Positions 1-12,618 of a DNA stretch of 64,000 bases are shown here, piece after piece (positions within the stretch are counted from its first letter, which is position 1; every line of letters starts with the position of its first letter). This DNA comes from Dermacentor variabilis (Eukaryota; Arthropoda; Arachnida; Ixodida; Ixodidae): the NCBI RefSeq assembly GCF_050947875.1, contig NC_134568.1, positions 218,549,673-218,613,672 of the forward strand. The letters are read 5' to 3'. The notes under the pieces were generated by a model, which did no database searches, was not told the DNA's origin, and worked only from the letters and a program-made list of their open reading frames with translations. Made by a program: the position numbers and the translations under genes.

Positions 1-2827
1 AAGTATAATCCATGGATCACACGCGAAATAATTCATGTGAAACGTAAAATCAATAGACCGAGGAAAGCTAGGAAGTCCGGCTTAGCCGTTAATTTCACCG
101 CTCAGATTTCCGCTTTATCTAAAATATTGAAAAGCAAGATACGCGTTTCCAAAATGTGTACTATGGTACCACTCTACCAAAGTTCACCAAAACGTCACCA
201 GCAAAATTTTGGCGTAAACACAGTGACCAAAAGGCCTCCCCTTCAATAGAAACAAAAGCTAAGGCGGATCAATTCAATCGCTACTTCAGGTTGGTTTTTA
301 CAATCAATAACGGACTAATGCAACATTCCCAGATTATCCCATCTACCAAAAAAAAAATTACTAGAAACTGAAGAAATAACCGATAGCGGTTTACTGTGTC
401 TGCTATTAAACCTCTATGAAAAAAAAAGCTATGGCCCAGACGGGATACCGAACGCTTTTCTCAAACGCTATGCAGAACCAGTTAGTAAGTATCTACGCTT
501 AATATTCACAAAATCTATCCATGATTTACAGATTCCTTCCGAATGGAAAGTCTCAAAAGTAATTCCAGTGCATAAATCCGACAAGACGATCCCATCAAAC
601 TACGTACAGGCCCATTTCCTTGACGTGTACCACTCGAGCATATAGTCCTCAGATTCATATTACAAAGTTTGTCGAAGACAGTGATCTGCTACACCCAAAC
701 CAGAACGGATTTCGGAGAGGCCTATCGGCTGTAACGCAACTTATCGAGATAATGCGTGACCTGGCCCAAGGTATATTAACGAAGACTCCCAAATCGACAT
801 ATTTTTTTATGAATTTCTCATAGGCGTTTGATCGGGTTTCTCATGTAAAGCTAGTTTTCCAGCTGATTCGCAAACTTTGGGATGGGCCAGTGACTCGATG
901 GATGTCAAGCTATTTGTGCGGCCGTCAACGATTTGTGCGATGCAGTGACCACGTTTCTGACACATTAAATGTCACATCCGGTGTGCCCCAGGGATCCATC
1001 TTGGCACCGATATTATTTTTGCTGTTTATAAGGGACCTGGCATCCAACATTAACGCAAATATTAGGCTATTCGCAGACGACTGCGTATTGTATGAGGAGG
1101 TTAAGAGCTACAGTGGACCAAATTGAGTTGAACGTTGCCCTGAATGAAGTAGTAAGTTGGTGCTCTAACTGGCAAATGTTGATTAATTCAGACAAAACAG
1201 TTGCGATGGCAGTAACCAAAAAGAAAACAAGCTTAGCATTCCCTTCGTCGCGCTCCGAAATGTAAGCCAGTACAAATGTATTGGTGCAATAATAACTTCT
1301 GATCTCAGCTGAACAGTTCACGCGGAAGCTATAGCCGCGAATTTTTTTTTTCCTTAAGCGGACAATGCGGCACGCTGACCGTGACACTAAGCTTTTAGCA
1401 TACGCCGCACTTGTCAGACCGATTCTAGAATATGTCAACATAATCTGGTTCCCTTTCACAAGTATAGCGGTATCAGCATGCTTGAAAATGTGCAGCCCAA
1501 AGCGATTAAATTTATTTTTAATCGCTATCGACGACTTGATTCCCCGACAGGATTGCTACACCGTGCAGATTTACCCTCCCTCCAAAGTCGAGCTAAAATT
1601 CACCCCCTGAAGTTGTTATATATGCTACTGCACAACTATTTTTAGACCACACAAGGTACGTCGAGACTAAGAAAATAAGACACCTACGTCACACACTTGA
1701 TCTCACACTCCAAGAATATTCGTGGAACAACAACACATTTTATCATTGCTATTTTCCCTAGATGCATTCAGGAATCGAACGCTTTTGACTTACTTGTCGA
1801 ACAGCGAAGAATTGATGATTTTCTTGAACTGTTGCATAACACACTTAATACGTACTCATCAGCCTGATTACATAGTAGAGAGATTTAGAATAGGGGCCCC
1901 AAACGTTTTGGGGCCCCAAAAAAATAGCGTCGAAGCCACTGCGCATGCGCGAGACGCAAACTGCGTTTGGGTTTTGCGTTGGGAACGCTATTTCGCCAAT
2001 TTAGCGGGAGCCCAAATAGCGGCCCCAAAAGCTTTGCGTCAGCAAACATGGCGGCACCCATCGAAGCGACGGCTCTAACCTAGCACCAAACTGGGTTCGA
2101 TTCGTGGTAACGCATGAAGTTCGCAAGCTAGGAGAAGTGACTGTGGTTATCGTTTTCTCTCAACTAGCGTGTGTTATGAAGATTGATTCATTGGACGCCG
2201 CTGATTCCGAATTCGATTGTGGATTTTATGGCTCGTAGGCCTAACACGGCTAAGCTTGGCTTGTGAAGGCACGTAAAGTTGGTTTGCTCAAAACTAAGCG
2301 CAACTAATTGTTTGCTGCTTACAGAATAACCTCTAAATTGTAATTAAACGCGAATACACGCGTCAAAATTACTATTCCTATCATAAAATGGTATATATTC
2401 TTTAATTATTTCTAATAGCTTTTCTTTGACGCCGTAGTGGCGCTGTCAGCGCAAGACGCTATCCGCAAACGTAAAACCCTATTCTAAAACTTTTCACTCC
2501 TGCGTGCCCCAACGCTAACACCCGCAAAGCTCTTTGGGGCCCCAAAACTATTCGGGCCCCTATTCTAAAACTCTCTAGTATTTGTTTGTATTCTCCATAT
2601 GATTATTTTATTTTTCTATTGGCATGCTTGTCAACATTCGTATTCATACTTAGTGTTGTACGTATATTCCTTTCTTGTTATTTTGTACTTGTTTAGCAAA
2701 TCTGCCCCTGAAAATTATTATTGTTGTAACTGCTTATGTGTGAACTTTCCTTCTTTTCTGTTTTAGTACTCCACTGCTGTAATAACCCTGTGAAACGGTT
2801 GACAGTATGTTGAAATAAATAAATAAT
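1..2827 (+). mobile_element. CR1/L2-like LINE remnant, split by an inverted-repeat element
   Basis: A decayed non-LTR retrotransposon that begins before the window. Frames at 37-371, 420-610, 890-1126 and 1365-1610 contain PWITREI, then SYGPDGIP, then SGVPQGSILAPILF and LFADDC. These are the linker and reverse transcriptase motifs of CR1/L2/Jockey-type LINEs, which copy their RNA into DNA at a nicked target. Stops and frameshifts separate the blocks, so no protein is possible. The 3' untranslated part resumes at 2576 after the inserted 1878-2575 element and ends in GAAATAAATAAATAA (about 2812-2827), a typical short-repeat LINE tail. Exact clade is inferred from motif feel only. Confidence 0.75.
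1878..2575. mobile_element. Non-autonomous DNA transposon (MITE-like) with GGGGCCCC-tipped inverted repeats
   Basis: The left end GAGAGATTTAGAATAGGGGC and the reverse complement of the right end GAGAGTTTTAGAATAGGGGC differ at one base. Both ends are bounded by TA (1876-1877, 2576-2577), which suggests a TA target duplication. Just inside each end lies a second GGGGCCCC block, so each tip is itself a small palindrome. The 698-bp body holds no convincing reading frame. It sits inside the 3' part of a LINE, whose sequence continues on the other side. TA duplication would fit Tc1/mariner-type mobilisation, but the superfamily is not identified. Confidence 0.75.
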
Positions 2828-4586
2828 AGATAACTGTTCAGTAAGAATCGCATGTTGAAAATTATTTTTTCTCACCCACTTGTTTTAACGCTCGTAACGA
2901 TGTAATATAAAAGTAACGTTTTTCATTTTTATCTGCGCAAAATGATAGCATAGATTGCTACGATAATTTGAATTTTATTGCAAACTTTATTTTTTTAGCA
3001 TCTGTGCATGAAGCGCATTTATCTTTTTGATTCGAACATATTGAGAACCAATATAGAACCATTAGAGCCACTTTCATTCGTTCTTTTCTTCTTTACCAGT
3101 GGTGGTTTTCTCCGAAACTCTACCATCACTTTAGATTTTCGTGCTTTTCTTCTCTCTAAATTTACGTAGTCATAACTGATACTGTGGTAGATTCAAGGCT
3201 TTAATTATAAATGATTAACGAACATAGGTAAAGTTGGCCTGCGCGGCGGTTGAACCGAAAGAAAACAGTGTCAAAATTTTCGGGACAGGTCTTAATATGT
3301 ATTGGCTAGGAAAAAAAAACGTCCTTAATTATAAAATTTCCTTTCAGAGTACTGCCCATTAAAGTTAGCTCATAGAAAGCGATTCAAACTTTATTCAATA
3401 TCATTTTAAACGTATTCCAAAAGTATTGTATTTGATTCGGTGCGATGTTGCACAAATTCGTGTTTGATTCAGCTTGTGAAATATATGATTCCAGGCACGA
3501 CGAAGCTTAACCAAAATGTAGTTTGTCTTGGTTTCACGTGTCCTTCGTTTTCATACGCCCTGTCGAATTCATGTTGCAGCTACACTGGCCTTCCACTCAA
3601 CTTAAACCGCCGCACACGTCTATCTTTAAAAACAGTGGCACATATGCATCATGAGGCAAAATGTGCAAAACATGCAAAATATGCGTTCACATGTTCGACG
3701 TGTTCATTACGCTACTCTTCGGTATTATAAAGAGTACAATCTCACGGCTTTCTATTGTAATTCACAGCGACTAATTTTGTGCCGCACATGCACTAACGTT
3801 GCCAATGATCAGATGCGCGAGTCGAGGGCACAGTGAGGGCATACAAAAAGCGCAACAATGACAAGATACCGCGCAAAATTACGAGTGGGTGACGCCCGGT
3901 AAATAGTCACTGCTAAATTAATTCAAAATGCTTGGCGTGCTTCGAGCGACGTGAGAATGTGAAAGCCTTTCCAAACAATACTTCGATGCCCGCTAATTCG
4001 GCTACATTTTAACTACTGATAAATCATATAGACAAGCACGCGAACATGCACCGTAGGGCCTCCTTAAAAAAGTGCGAACATATAAAGCCACAGTGCAACT
4101 GGCTTTGGAAAGAAAACATGATTGCGTTTGGGTACGCCGAGCACTGTCATCATTTTTACAAGGCCGTCGACTTTTGAGCCGTTGTGATGTTTTCAACCAC
4201 AACAGTTAGGGCGAATTGGCGGCGCCCTAGTAAATTTCCCAATGGACGTCAGGGCCTTGAAAACGCTCCTTCGAGCAGTCAGTCACAGCTTTTATTTGTT
4301 GCTGTAAGCAAACGGCTCAACATTTCTAGCATGAGATTTAGAAGTTGGTGGTAGTGTTTGTGTTGGTGGTGGTTCGAGGAGTTTATTGCGGTAGTAAATG
4401 TATATATGCCCGCTCTAGGCACGATCGCGCCGCCGGCGTCGTGCTGTGCTGGTATCGACGACGCACATGCACGGCCCGCGCATGGAGGGTCTATATTTTT
4501 CTTTTTTTGCCCTCACAAAATAAAACGTGGGAGAGAGATTGGGGGAACTAAAACTGTGGTGGTGAACGTCCCGAACGTGCGCAGTG
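2828..4586. other. Unassigned intergenic or old repeat sequence
   Basis: AT-rich sequence with no reading frame that resembles a known protein, no clear terminal repeats and no RNA gene that I recognise. Short open frames here have no conserved motifs. From about 4345 the base composition becomes more G+C rich before the minus-strand SINE. Confidence 0.4.
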
Positions 4587-4768
4587 GGTTATGCGGGACG
4601 CTGTAGTGGAGGACTGCACGGATTGATTTTGACCACTTGGGGTTTTGAACCTGCCCCCACTGCGCGTTGTGCGAGAGTGCTTGCTTTCCACCCCCGTGAG
4701 AATGCAGTCGCCTGGGATCTGATCCGCGACCTGAGCAGCGCAGCACCGCAGCCACCGCGACGGGTGCT
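4587..4768 (-). repeat. Ruka-like tRNA-derived SINE, diverged, minus strand
   Basis: Read on the minus strand this starts with a CCGTCGCGGTGGCTGCGGTG-like head, followed by the polymerase III box B region (GGTCGCGGATCAGATCC), and continues to the GGTCAAAATCAATCC and CCTCCACTACAG blocks. These follow the order seen in the well-preserved copy at 5551-5785. It is heavily substituted and lacks the last 3' part. SINEs have no protein and depend on LINE machinery. Confidence 0.7.
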
Positions 4769-5073
4769 TGGAGCTCATAGAAGCCCTGTTTGTTGGCCTC
4801 AATCTGCAGCGGGCGCCTGAACGCGGCCAGAGAGGAAGGCAGAGATAAAGTGGAGAAAGAGGCTCTCAGAACTCGCGTTGGCGCTCGGGTCGCATGTATG
4901 ACACAAAGCTCCCCGCGGGCCACATTGTGGCCCGCCTTTGGCCTCGGCGACATAGAGGAGGCGGTGCGATCGCAAATTCAAGAAGGTCACGCGGGCCACC
5001 CACTCCGCGCGTTTGTGACCCCTACGATATAAGGAATCACTGGAAAGCGACTGTTCTTTGTCCTTTCGTCGCA

Positions 5074-5299
5074 CCCGTCGTGGTTACTCAGCACTGGCTA
5101 TGGCGTTGCACTGCTGAGTACGAGGTCGCGGGTTCCGATTCCCGGCCGCGGCAGCCATACGCCGATGGAGGCGGCATGCAAGAATGGGTCGGCTGCGTGC
5201 CTTGGGTGCACGTCAGAGAAGCTGGTCAACATTAAGCTGGAGGCTTCCACTACGGCGCCCCTCATAACCTGCAGTGCAATTTGCCTCATAATTTGTTTA
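5074..5299 (+). repeat. Ruka-like tRNA-derived SINE, diverged body
   Basis: The head (CCCGTCGTGGTTACTCAGCA) and box B (GGTCGCGGGTTCCGATTCCC) are well kept, and the tRNA-like cloverleaf part is followed by GATGGAGGCGGCATGCAAGA. The middle is strongly altered, but the CCACTACGGCGCCCCTCATA block of the 3' part is still visible. This is a retroposed copy, not a tRNA gene: the tRNA-like part is fused to a non-tRNA body and lacks a proper acceptor 3' end. Confidence 0.75.
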
Positions 5300-5550
5300 T
5301 TCATTTCTTCACAAACAGCCGGCTTTTTGTTTTAAACGATTTCAACTTTGGCCAGTGGATGCTACCAGTATGAATATGCTGCGCTCTTCTTAGAAGTAAG
5401 CTTTACAGAGGGGAGTGGGAGTACACAGAAATAAGAAATACAAAATAAAAAGTGAAATAAAATGTATAAACATCTGCAGGCACAAATGAGGATGCAGTTT
5501 TCAAGGCTCACATAACTGAAAAATTATATACGATGCCAACTACAGTGTAT

Positions 5551-5785
5551 ACCCGCCGTGGTTGCTCAGTAGCTATGGTGTTGGGTTCCTCAGCACGAGG
5601 TCGCGGGATCAAATCCCGGCCACGGCGGCGACATTTCGATGGAGGCGAAATGCGAAAACACCCATGTACTTAGCTTTAGGTGAACGTTAAAGAACCCCAA
5701 GTGGTCAAAATTTCAGGAGTCATCCACTACGGCGTGCCTCTTAATCAGAAAGTGGTTTTTGGCAAGTAAAACCCCATAATTAACT
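5551..5785 (+). repeat. Ruka-like tRNA-derived SINE, near full length
   Basis: The best SINE in the window. Box A lies in GCCGTGGTTGCTCAGTAGC and box B in GGTCGCGGGATCAAATCCC. Then come GATGGAGGCGAAATGCGAAA, the ACGTTAAAGAACCCC block, CACTACGGCGTGCCTCTTAA and the 3' end GTAAAACCCCATAATTAA. This arrangement matches, from memory, the Ruka SINE described in ixodid ticks, and it is the main reason for calling the host a hard tick. It abuts the 3' end of a minus-strand LINE remnant. Confidence 0.88.
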
Positions 5786-5788
5786 TTA

Positions 5789-6790
5789 TTTAAGTACAGT
5801 GTATACAAATAAGGCAAAAAAGAAACTGATCAACATTCACTTCACGCGTCACATTTAAATAACTGTGTATCAACGAACCAAACAAGTCATGGTCTGAAAT
5901 GCAAACGATATTCGAAGGAACCTGGTTCCAGTCTTTGGACTTGTTCGGGAAGAAAGTATAAAGGAAAGTGTTAGTGCGGCAAGTAGCGACGTTTGCGTTA
6001 TGGTGATAATCTAAGCGGGCCGAACGATAAGACGGGGTCGTGACAAATTGACTTTTCAAAACTGGACGATGGTATATCTCGTGGAAAATCCTAAGACGAT
6101 ATGCTTTGCGGCGTGATTCAAGTGATTGCAAGGAAAGGGTGCGTTTCATTGAAGTGATATTGCTCGTAGGATGACAGTTAGATTATATAAAACGTGCTGC
6201 ATTATTCTGTACCACTTCAAGAGAGTAAGTTCAGTGCGATTGAAAAGGGTCCCAAGTGGAGCATGCGTATTCAAGTTTTACACGCTCTGGTGTTTTATGC
6301 ATTGTTAGTTTCACAGCTACTGAGTGCGACGAGGGTTACGCCGCAGGTATCTTAGCGTACGGTTATCATTGTTATTAAAGTAGTTAATGTGGTGTTCCCA
6401 GCTTAGGTCAGATGTTAATTATATAAATCCCCAAGTATTTATAAGAAGTAACCGTATCTAAAGTAGCGCTGTTTAGGGTATAGTTAGCAGGAGGTACGTT
6501 AGTACGATCGAGAAACGTGTAAGGCTGCATAATTTAGTGTTCAGATCCATGGGGGGGGGGGGGGGGAGGGGGGGCATGTTCTGCACCAACGAGCAATACT
6601 AGAGATGCCAGCTTGTAAACAATTAACATCTAGGTTACTTGATATTCCGCGGTAAACAACACAGTCATCTGCTAAGAGGTAAATTGAAGAGCTTGCGCAA
6701 TCTGGCAAATCATTAATATAAATGAGAAACAGTAATGGGCCCAATACAGAGCCCTGAGGCACGCTAGATTTAACAGGAGAGGACGGTCAG
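5789..6790 (-). mobile_element. CR1/L2-like LINE fragment, 3' half of reverse transcriptase ORF
   Basis: Read on the minus strand, 6762-6541 encodes PQGSVLGPLLFLIYINDLPD and the LADDC catalytic block of a reverse transcriptase. Pieces in other frames resemble the conserved downstream part (LTSDLSWEHHINY, LNTHAPLGTLFNRTELTLL). The 119-codon frame 6149-5790 gives the usual C-terminal end of L2/CR1 ORF2 (SLESRRKAYRL, PNKSKDWNQVPSNI). It is truncated at the 5' side, frameshifted, and contains a run of 16 G at 6551-6566. It is a dead fragment. Confidence 0.8.
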
Positions 6791-9700
6791 CTAGAATTAT
6801 TGGTAACAACGCGCTGTAAACGATTAGGTCAAAAAAAAGAAAGAGAGAAAAACTTTATCGAAGTGAGAGTTCAATCAGTTCACCTTATCATAGAGATAAA
6901 CTTACGTGACTTAAATTTTTTTCGAATCTTTCACATAGTCTTATCTACCTCCAATGTTCCAGCGTCATCTTTCTTATATCTACATTTTTACTTATTAATC
7001 TCCCCTTGGCGGCTTCTATATTCTTAGCGCTCTCTTTGCTGGTTGTCTTGTCCACTGGGGGGTGGAGGGGGGACTGAAGGAAATCGCACTTTATTAAAAT
7101 GTATGGAAGCGTTCTCTGGAAGTAGTGCGCTCTGGGGCTGCGCAAACGCATTTGTACGACCGTTATTGTTACAGTGCCGGCGGTATACCACTGTTCAGCA
7201 GTGGGTGCACAAATGGTGGCTAATGAGCTGTTGCTATAGGGGAGCTAGATGCGCAGCCTTACTCAGAGAAATCAGGGATGTCATGCCAATTTGTCTCGGT
7301 GCGTTTTCGGGAAGCTAGATGTACAAATATGGGTGGATGAAGTCAAGAAAGTACTGGTGATCATGACAAAAACGTTTGAAGCAGCTTTCTTAAATTAGTG
7401 AAAATCCCCGTGCAGAATGTCCACATTCAGCAGCGTCATAACACGGCCTTGTGGACGAAGGGATGAGCTGTGAGTGGTTTTGCTACACCACCTCCCAACG
7501 ATCGACAGAGTCTACCGATGACGCAACTACACACGCGGGCCCAGAAGCGCCCGAAGAGTCAACACGAGCCAGCGTGAAACTATATAAGGACAGACTAGGA
7601 CTCTTATATACTAGCACTCCCGCGTTCGACAGTGTTCGTAAACTGGTCCATGCTGGGCGGGAATGATGTAAGGAAACTGGAACAGTACAGCAGTTGGTTA
7701 ACATAGCTGGAGAAGCGAGAAGTGGAAGTGTGGGCTACTAAATTATCCCCGGACCACACCACATCAAAATGTGACCCTGTGACGCCTATAGCTCCAAACG
7801 CATCTGTATACGGCTATTGTTTTGTTTGCATACCGACCAAAATTGTATTGTCGGCGTAGTCGCGCTTCATTTGCGTTATCAGCCAGACGTGGCGGCGTAT
7901 TTTCGCGTCCATCGGCTGATATCTCCTTGTTTCCGCCACGCGCTGCGCCTCTTCGGAAAACGCGCGATTCAGCCGTCCCTTTATCAGCCCGGAACTTTCT
8001 GCCACGCATATTGCACTAGCTAGGAGCAATCTTCGATTACCATAAGTAGCTTGTTTGTTGGCACCAAACGTGTCAATACAGCAGCGGTGTTGTCGTGCGG
8101 CTTGGACAGCGACCCAACAGCGAGTTTTGCAAACTACACGGAGGCGGAACCTCGTCCCTTCGACTGCCTTCGGCACAAGGTTCTGTACTTGCGCGGCACA
8201 GAAAGAGGAAAGCAGCCAGACACTATTTGGAATCGTTTAAGAGCACCTGCATGCCTTCACTATAACGCTTCCGCCCTTACACCATCTTTAGAGTTGCGCT
8301 GTATTCGGTTTATTTCGATTAATTGAAAAAGAAAACAGTCATCTGTAATAAAAAAAAAGGCAACGATTCAAATTTATCCAAACTTCGAATTTAGGGACCG
8401 TATTTGTGATTACGTGACCGCGCCGCGTGGCTACATTCGCGGAAAAAAGTGCAAGAAATTGAAGGCGTTCGTCGGGCCAAAGAACTCCTCGCGGAACCGG
8501 CTCATCAAGCTGAGGTAAGAAACATTCAAACGAACTGCTCTCAAAAATTAAGGAACTAGAAGCTGAGTTTACTCTTTTGCATGACGTATACCGTCCATCT
8601 TAAGAACCTTTTAAAGCGCAACAAAAAGACGGGTCACGAAAAACGGCACGTCCTTTTGCTGCCGCTTTAAGAAGTTCCTAAGATAAACTTCAACCAACTA
8701 GCCCGTTTGTCCATCCTGTTGTATGCCGTGTCCTTGCCGTGCGCCTTTCGGGTGCCGCTAAGCGGATGGAATGACGCGCCTGCGACAGCATATGCGCGGA
8801 CGTCGACTGGATGCATGACATTGTAGACGAGGAGAAGAGCTGTTAAGTCATTCCTAGGTATACTACGCTGCCGTTGCAGAAAAGTTGAGCCGTGCCGTGC
8901 GCCGGTACATTTTTCACGACTTGCTCTATACAGCAGCGAATCATTCTGGTGTACTGTGCTGAGATCGTGAACTCGAACATGAATGCGGAACACCAGGAAA
9001 AGTTCGACACGCATGGGCAGGTGTTTTGTGCCGTCTTACCGCGCACGTGGGGTAGGACTCTACCTTGCTGGCAAGTAATATCTCAGAATATCAGACGTCA
9101 AGAAATCGTTGGAGCATTAGTTTTCTAGAGATGATGCAACCCCGAGACCGACCCGTGTTTTGACATACTGCGATGGATCTATATATGCTGGCTTTTCATG
9201 TATGTGTATCGTGCGAACATTCCAAGGGGGTTCTCGAAATTTCGTTCGGTAAATCGGGAAGAGCGTGCTGCAGTGACAGATTCCCACGTGGTAAATTGCG
9301 TGTATATATTGTAGTAAATTATGGTTGCAATTTGCATACTGTTTGCATACTGTTTTTGTAAATGTTGACTGAAAATGAACTCTCCTGTGGCTATACATAC
9401 TGCCTCTTTTTTTTTCTCTCTTTTTTTGCAATAATGGTTGTTCTTAAGGTATGTATGGGCGAAACTAAAAGATTAATACCACTAAAAACACCGGAAAACT
9501 CCGAATTTCATTGCGCCGTAAACGAAAGCTCCGATTTTTGCGGGAAGACTCCGAGGAACACCCTTTGATTTTTCACCAAAATGAACTCCGAACACGCAGA
9601 ACCCTCAGTAGCCCGAGACTCCGAGAGCCAACAGACGTAATCATTATACCTTTCTGTGCACATTTAGCACAAAAAATGAACAGCCTGCCTCACCCGCGAT

Positions 9701-10790
9701 CAGTTACGCCGTGTGACGTCGCGTTGCATTATTTCTGCCAGCCGCTGTTGTTTTCGATTACTGTAGCGATGACAATTATACGGTTATGCAGGCCGTGCAC
9801 TCGCAGCGTCGGCGTCTCATGTCCCGACTTGGGCGATTAAGGAAAGAAATGAAAAATTTTACCGACGATTACGATAAATCCTAATGCGAATTTCGAGCGC
9901 AGCTGTTTAGGTATTTTGAATTCGCGATATATTGTGGAGAATAATTTGATCCTGAAGGACAAGGTGCTCTCGGCGGCGGCGGCGCTGAGCCTCTGTTCGG
10001 GCAGCTCGTTTAGTAGCAGCGGCAGGCGAAGCACTTCCACCGGTTGCGTCGCTCATTGCACGGAAAGCGCGAACACGGGAACCCGTGGCTCGCGCGGAAC
10101 GTATGATCTCTAGCGGCGGCGGCGGCGCCGCAAGCGCTGGGCTTAAAGTCAAAGGGAACGCACGGGGACCCGGCCCCCACTCGAGTTTTTAAGAGGCTGA
10201 AGTACAGTGTAGCCACTGTAACTGAAGGGAGACTTTAAGCCCTGCGCAGGCGAAGTAGCGCATGCGCAGTGGTCCGAAGCTCACGCCAGCGCTTTGTTTC
10301 GGCCGCATGCCTGGTCGTGCCGGCACTCCGCTTTCCACCTCACCCTTTTCCCTTTACCCTCCCCCGCTTTCCTCCTCGCCTCTTTCATCCCCTCGCTGCT
10401 GCTGCTGCTGGTGGTAAGAAGTTATTAAAATTCTGCTCAGGTAAGATCTGGCAGGCTCGAGTCCTAGGATGGCCACTCACGAGGAGCGACCCTTTCGGCC
10501 CAGGCAACGAGGGCTTTTTGTAGTTTTTGATCTGGCGTTCTCAGCAGCCCCTCCCACGTCGGTTGTAAGGGGGCTGGCAGGAGCGACCTGGGAGGGGGTA
10601 AGCGCTCGCACCCCAAATAATGTGATTTTGGTTAGCCAATGTTTGATTTGTGCAGTTTTGAAATATTGAGTTCCATTGCCCGTTAGTAATTATGGCCAGC
10701 CAATGTGGGCTGGGGAACGAATTAGTTTGGATTCGACGCAGGATCGAGGCTTGTGTTCGCGTGAGGCTTGCGTTTGGAGGCGGATAGATT
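6791..10790. other. Unassigned 4-kb stretch
   Basis: I find no reading frame with a recognisable domain, no complete element and no RNA gene. G+C-rich blocks at 7750-8240 and 9950-10250 carry overlapping short frames with no conserved motif. A CTGAGGTAAG splice-donor-like string at 8511-8520 is isolated and unconvincing. GGC trinucleotide runs occur near 9972 and 10113. Very old repeats could be present and would need a library search. Confidence 0.4.
10139..10242. repeat. Small inverted repeat
   Basis: A 12-bp stem, GGGCTTAAAGTC (10139-10150) and GACTTTAAGCCC (10231-10242), encloses an 80-bp loop. Inside lies a smaller hairpin, TACAGTG-TAGC-CACTGTA (about 10202-10219). It could be the tip of an eroded transposon or chance; no target duplication was found. 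Confidence 0.35.
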
Positions 10791-11363
10791 CACCTTTTGT
10801 ACTTGTAGTAGTTTGTTATTTCCTGGTATGTCGTCGGTGCCTCAACCATGGGATCCAAGTCTGAGGTGCACACCTTCCGGTTGATTAGACCTCGGGCTAC
10901 CCAGTGCGCCTCCTCATTTCCTTGATTCCCCGAATAGGCAGGAACCCATACGACTTCAATAGTATTTTCATTTGTGAAGTCCCGTAGGACTCGCGCCGCA
11001 CAGACGCCTATGTTGCCTCTAGAAAAGTGGACGATTGCCCTTTTGGAGTCGCTTATGACGGTTTGCACAGAAGGATTCGTGATGACCAAAGCAATGGCAG
11101 TCTCCTAAGTTTCCACGTTGGACGCTGTTTTTATGGTCGTGGCGTTGAGGATACTTCCCTCTCCGGTCACGGCGCTCACTGTACGTAACTTTATGCGTAA
11201 CTTTGGTGATTTTGCTTTGCTGCATCCACATACGCGGTGGGCTGGTTGCTTTGGTACTTTCTTGAATGGCCTTGGCTCTGGCAGACCACCTCTTGTCGTG
11301 TCTCCCAGGAAGCATGTTCTTGGGTAACGGTTCTATGACCAAACGGCGTTTGATCGCACCGAG

Positions 11364-11365
<2 letters not shown>

Positions 11366-11460
<95 letters not shown>
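11366..11460. repeat. (GT)n microsatellite
   Basis: An uninterrupted GT run of about 95 bp lies between the reverse transcriptase and RNase H parts of LINE A. Probably a later expansion; likely length-variable between individuals. Confidence 0.98.
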
Positions 11461-11461
<1 letters not shown>

Positions 11462-12475
11462 AATAATACTTGAGTAATGGATTACCAACTTGCCCGGAAT
11501 GCTGCTCTCATTAAGACCCTGCCAGTTGCGGTGCTGGAGAGTCGTTCACGTTGGGCTGTTTTATGGGCCTCCATGAGTTCGTCTAGGGTATTGTATATAC
11601 CTAGCTCAAGTAATCGTTGAGTGTTGGCATACCTCGGGAGACCAAGGGCTGCTTTATGAGCTGTGCGAATGACACTGTTAACCTTTTCCTTGTCAGAAAG
11701 GCGCAGGTGGTAGTATGGGAACGAATGCACAATGCGACTGACCAGGAAAGCCTGCGTCTGATGACAGAGATCGGCCTCCTTCATACCGCAGTGTCGTGTG
11801 GCTACTCGTCTGAGCAGGCCACATATATGGCGGGTTGTCGTCTGTAATCGGACAACTGCCTCAGAATTGTAGGTGTTATGCTGAATTAGCATGCCCAGGG
11901 CTCTTATTGTCAGTACGGGCGGAACTGGGCCGTCTTCCATATTGACTCGTATAGGCGAGGTGGCGTTGCTTTCGGTGGCAGGTTTGGTCGATTTATCTCG
12001 GATGACGAGAAGCTCGTATTTTGTCGGACAGCAGGCGAGGCCATTTTGTCGCACAAAATTGTGTACAGTATCCGCGGCCGCTTGTAATGCTTCCGTGATT
12101 TCTCCATCGGAACCGCTATTGGTCCAGATGGGGATGTCATCAGCATAGATGGAGTGCTTGTTATGCGGGATCCTTTCCAGTAACGGGGGCAGGTTTAAAC
12201 GCATGGTCACATTGAAAAGGAAGGGGGAGAGGACCGCACCCTGAGGGCTGCCCCTTGTACCTAATTGAACTTGTCCGCTTTTAATGTCCCCAAAATGTAT
12301 TTCTGCGGTGCGATCCTTGAGAAATCTTGTAATATAGCTATAAGTGCGCTTCCGGACATTCATTTTGGCTAGATTTGTGACTATTTATGCGTGTGACACA
12401 TTGTCAAACGCTTTACTCACGTCCAGCCCTAGAATTGTACGGGTGGCTCTTATAGGGCCCGGGTGTAGGATATCT

Positions 12476-12618
12476 GTATTAAAATGGAAAGTTGGACGAG
12501 TTGGTACATTCCTAATGGTAACAGCGCGAACAAGACGACGACGGAGTGACAGGACAGCGGTCGTCCTGTGTGCTATATCACTCCGTCGTCGTCTTGTTCG
12601 CGCTGTTACCATTATGAA
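12476..12618. mobile_element. 143-bp hairpin insertion with about 12-bp target duplication
   Basis: Perfect 36-bp arms at 12514-12549 and 12579-12614 enclose a 29-nt loop. A single-stranded leader at 12488-12507 (AAAGTTGGACGAGTTGGTAC) precedes them. The flanks TGTAGGATATCT (12464-12475) and TGTAGGAGATCT (12619-12630) differ at one base and look like a target duplication. The insert sits inside the reverse transcriptase of LINE A, between QIQQDLL and DILHPGPI. A related leader and hairpin occurs at 58720-58827. There is no coding capacity and the mobilising machinery is unknown. Confidence 0.75.

Noticed and set aside
5551..5625. tRNA gene at the start of the SINE
   Set aside because: Boxes A and B are present, but the sequence runs on into a constant non-tRNA body and recurs at several loci as a SINE.
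7451..8326. Overlapping frames on both strands considered as host exons
   Set aside because: No conserved motif, no consistent splice sites, and openness explained by G+C-rich composition.
8440..8520. Possible exon ending in CTGAGGTAAG
   Set aside because: A single donor-like string without a recognisable protein or an acceptor partner.
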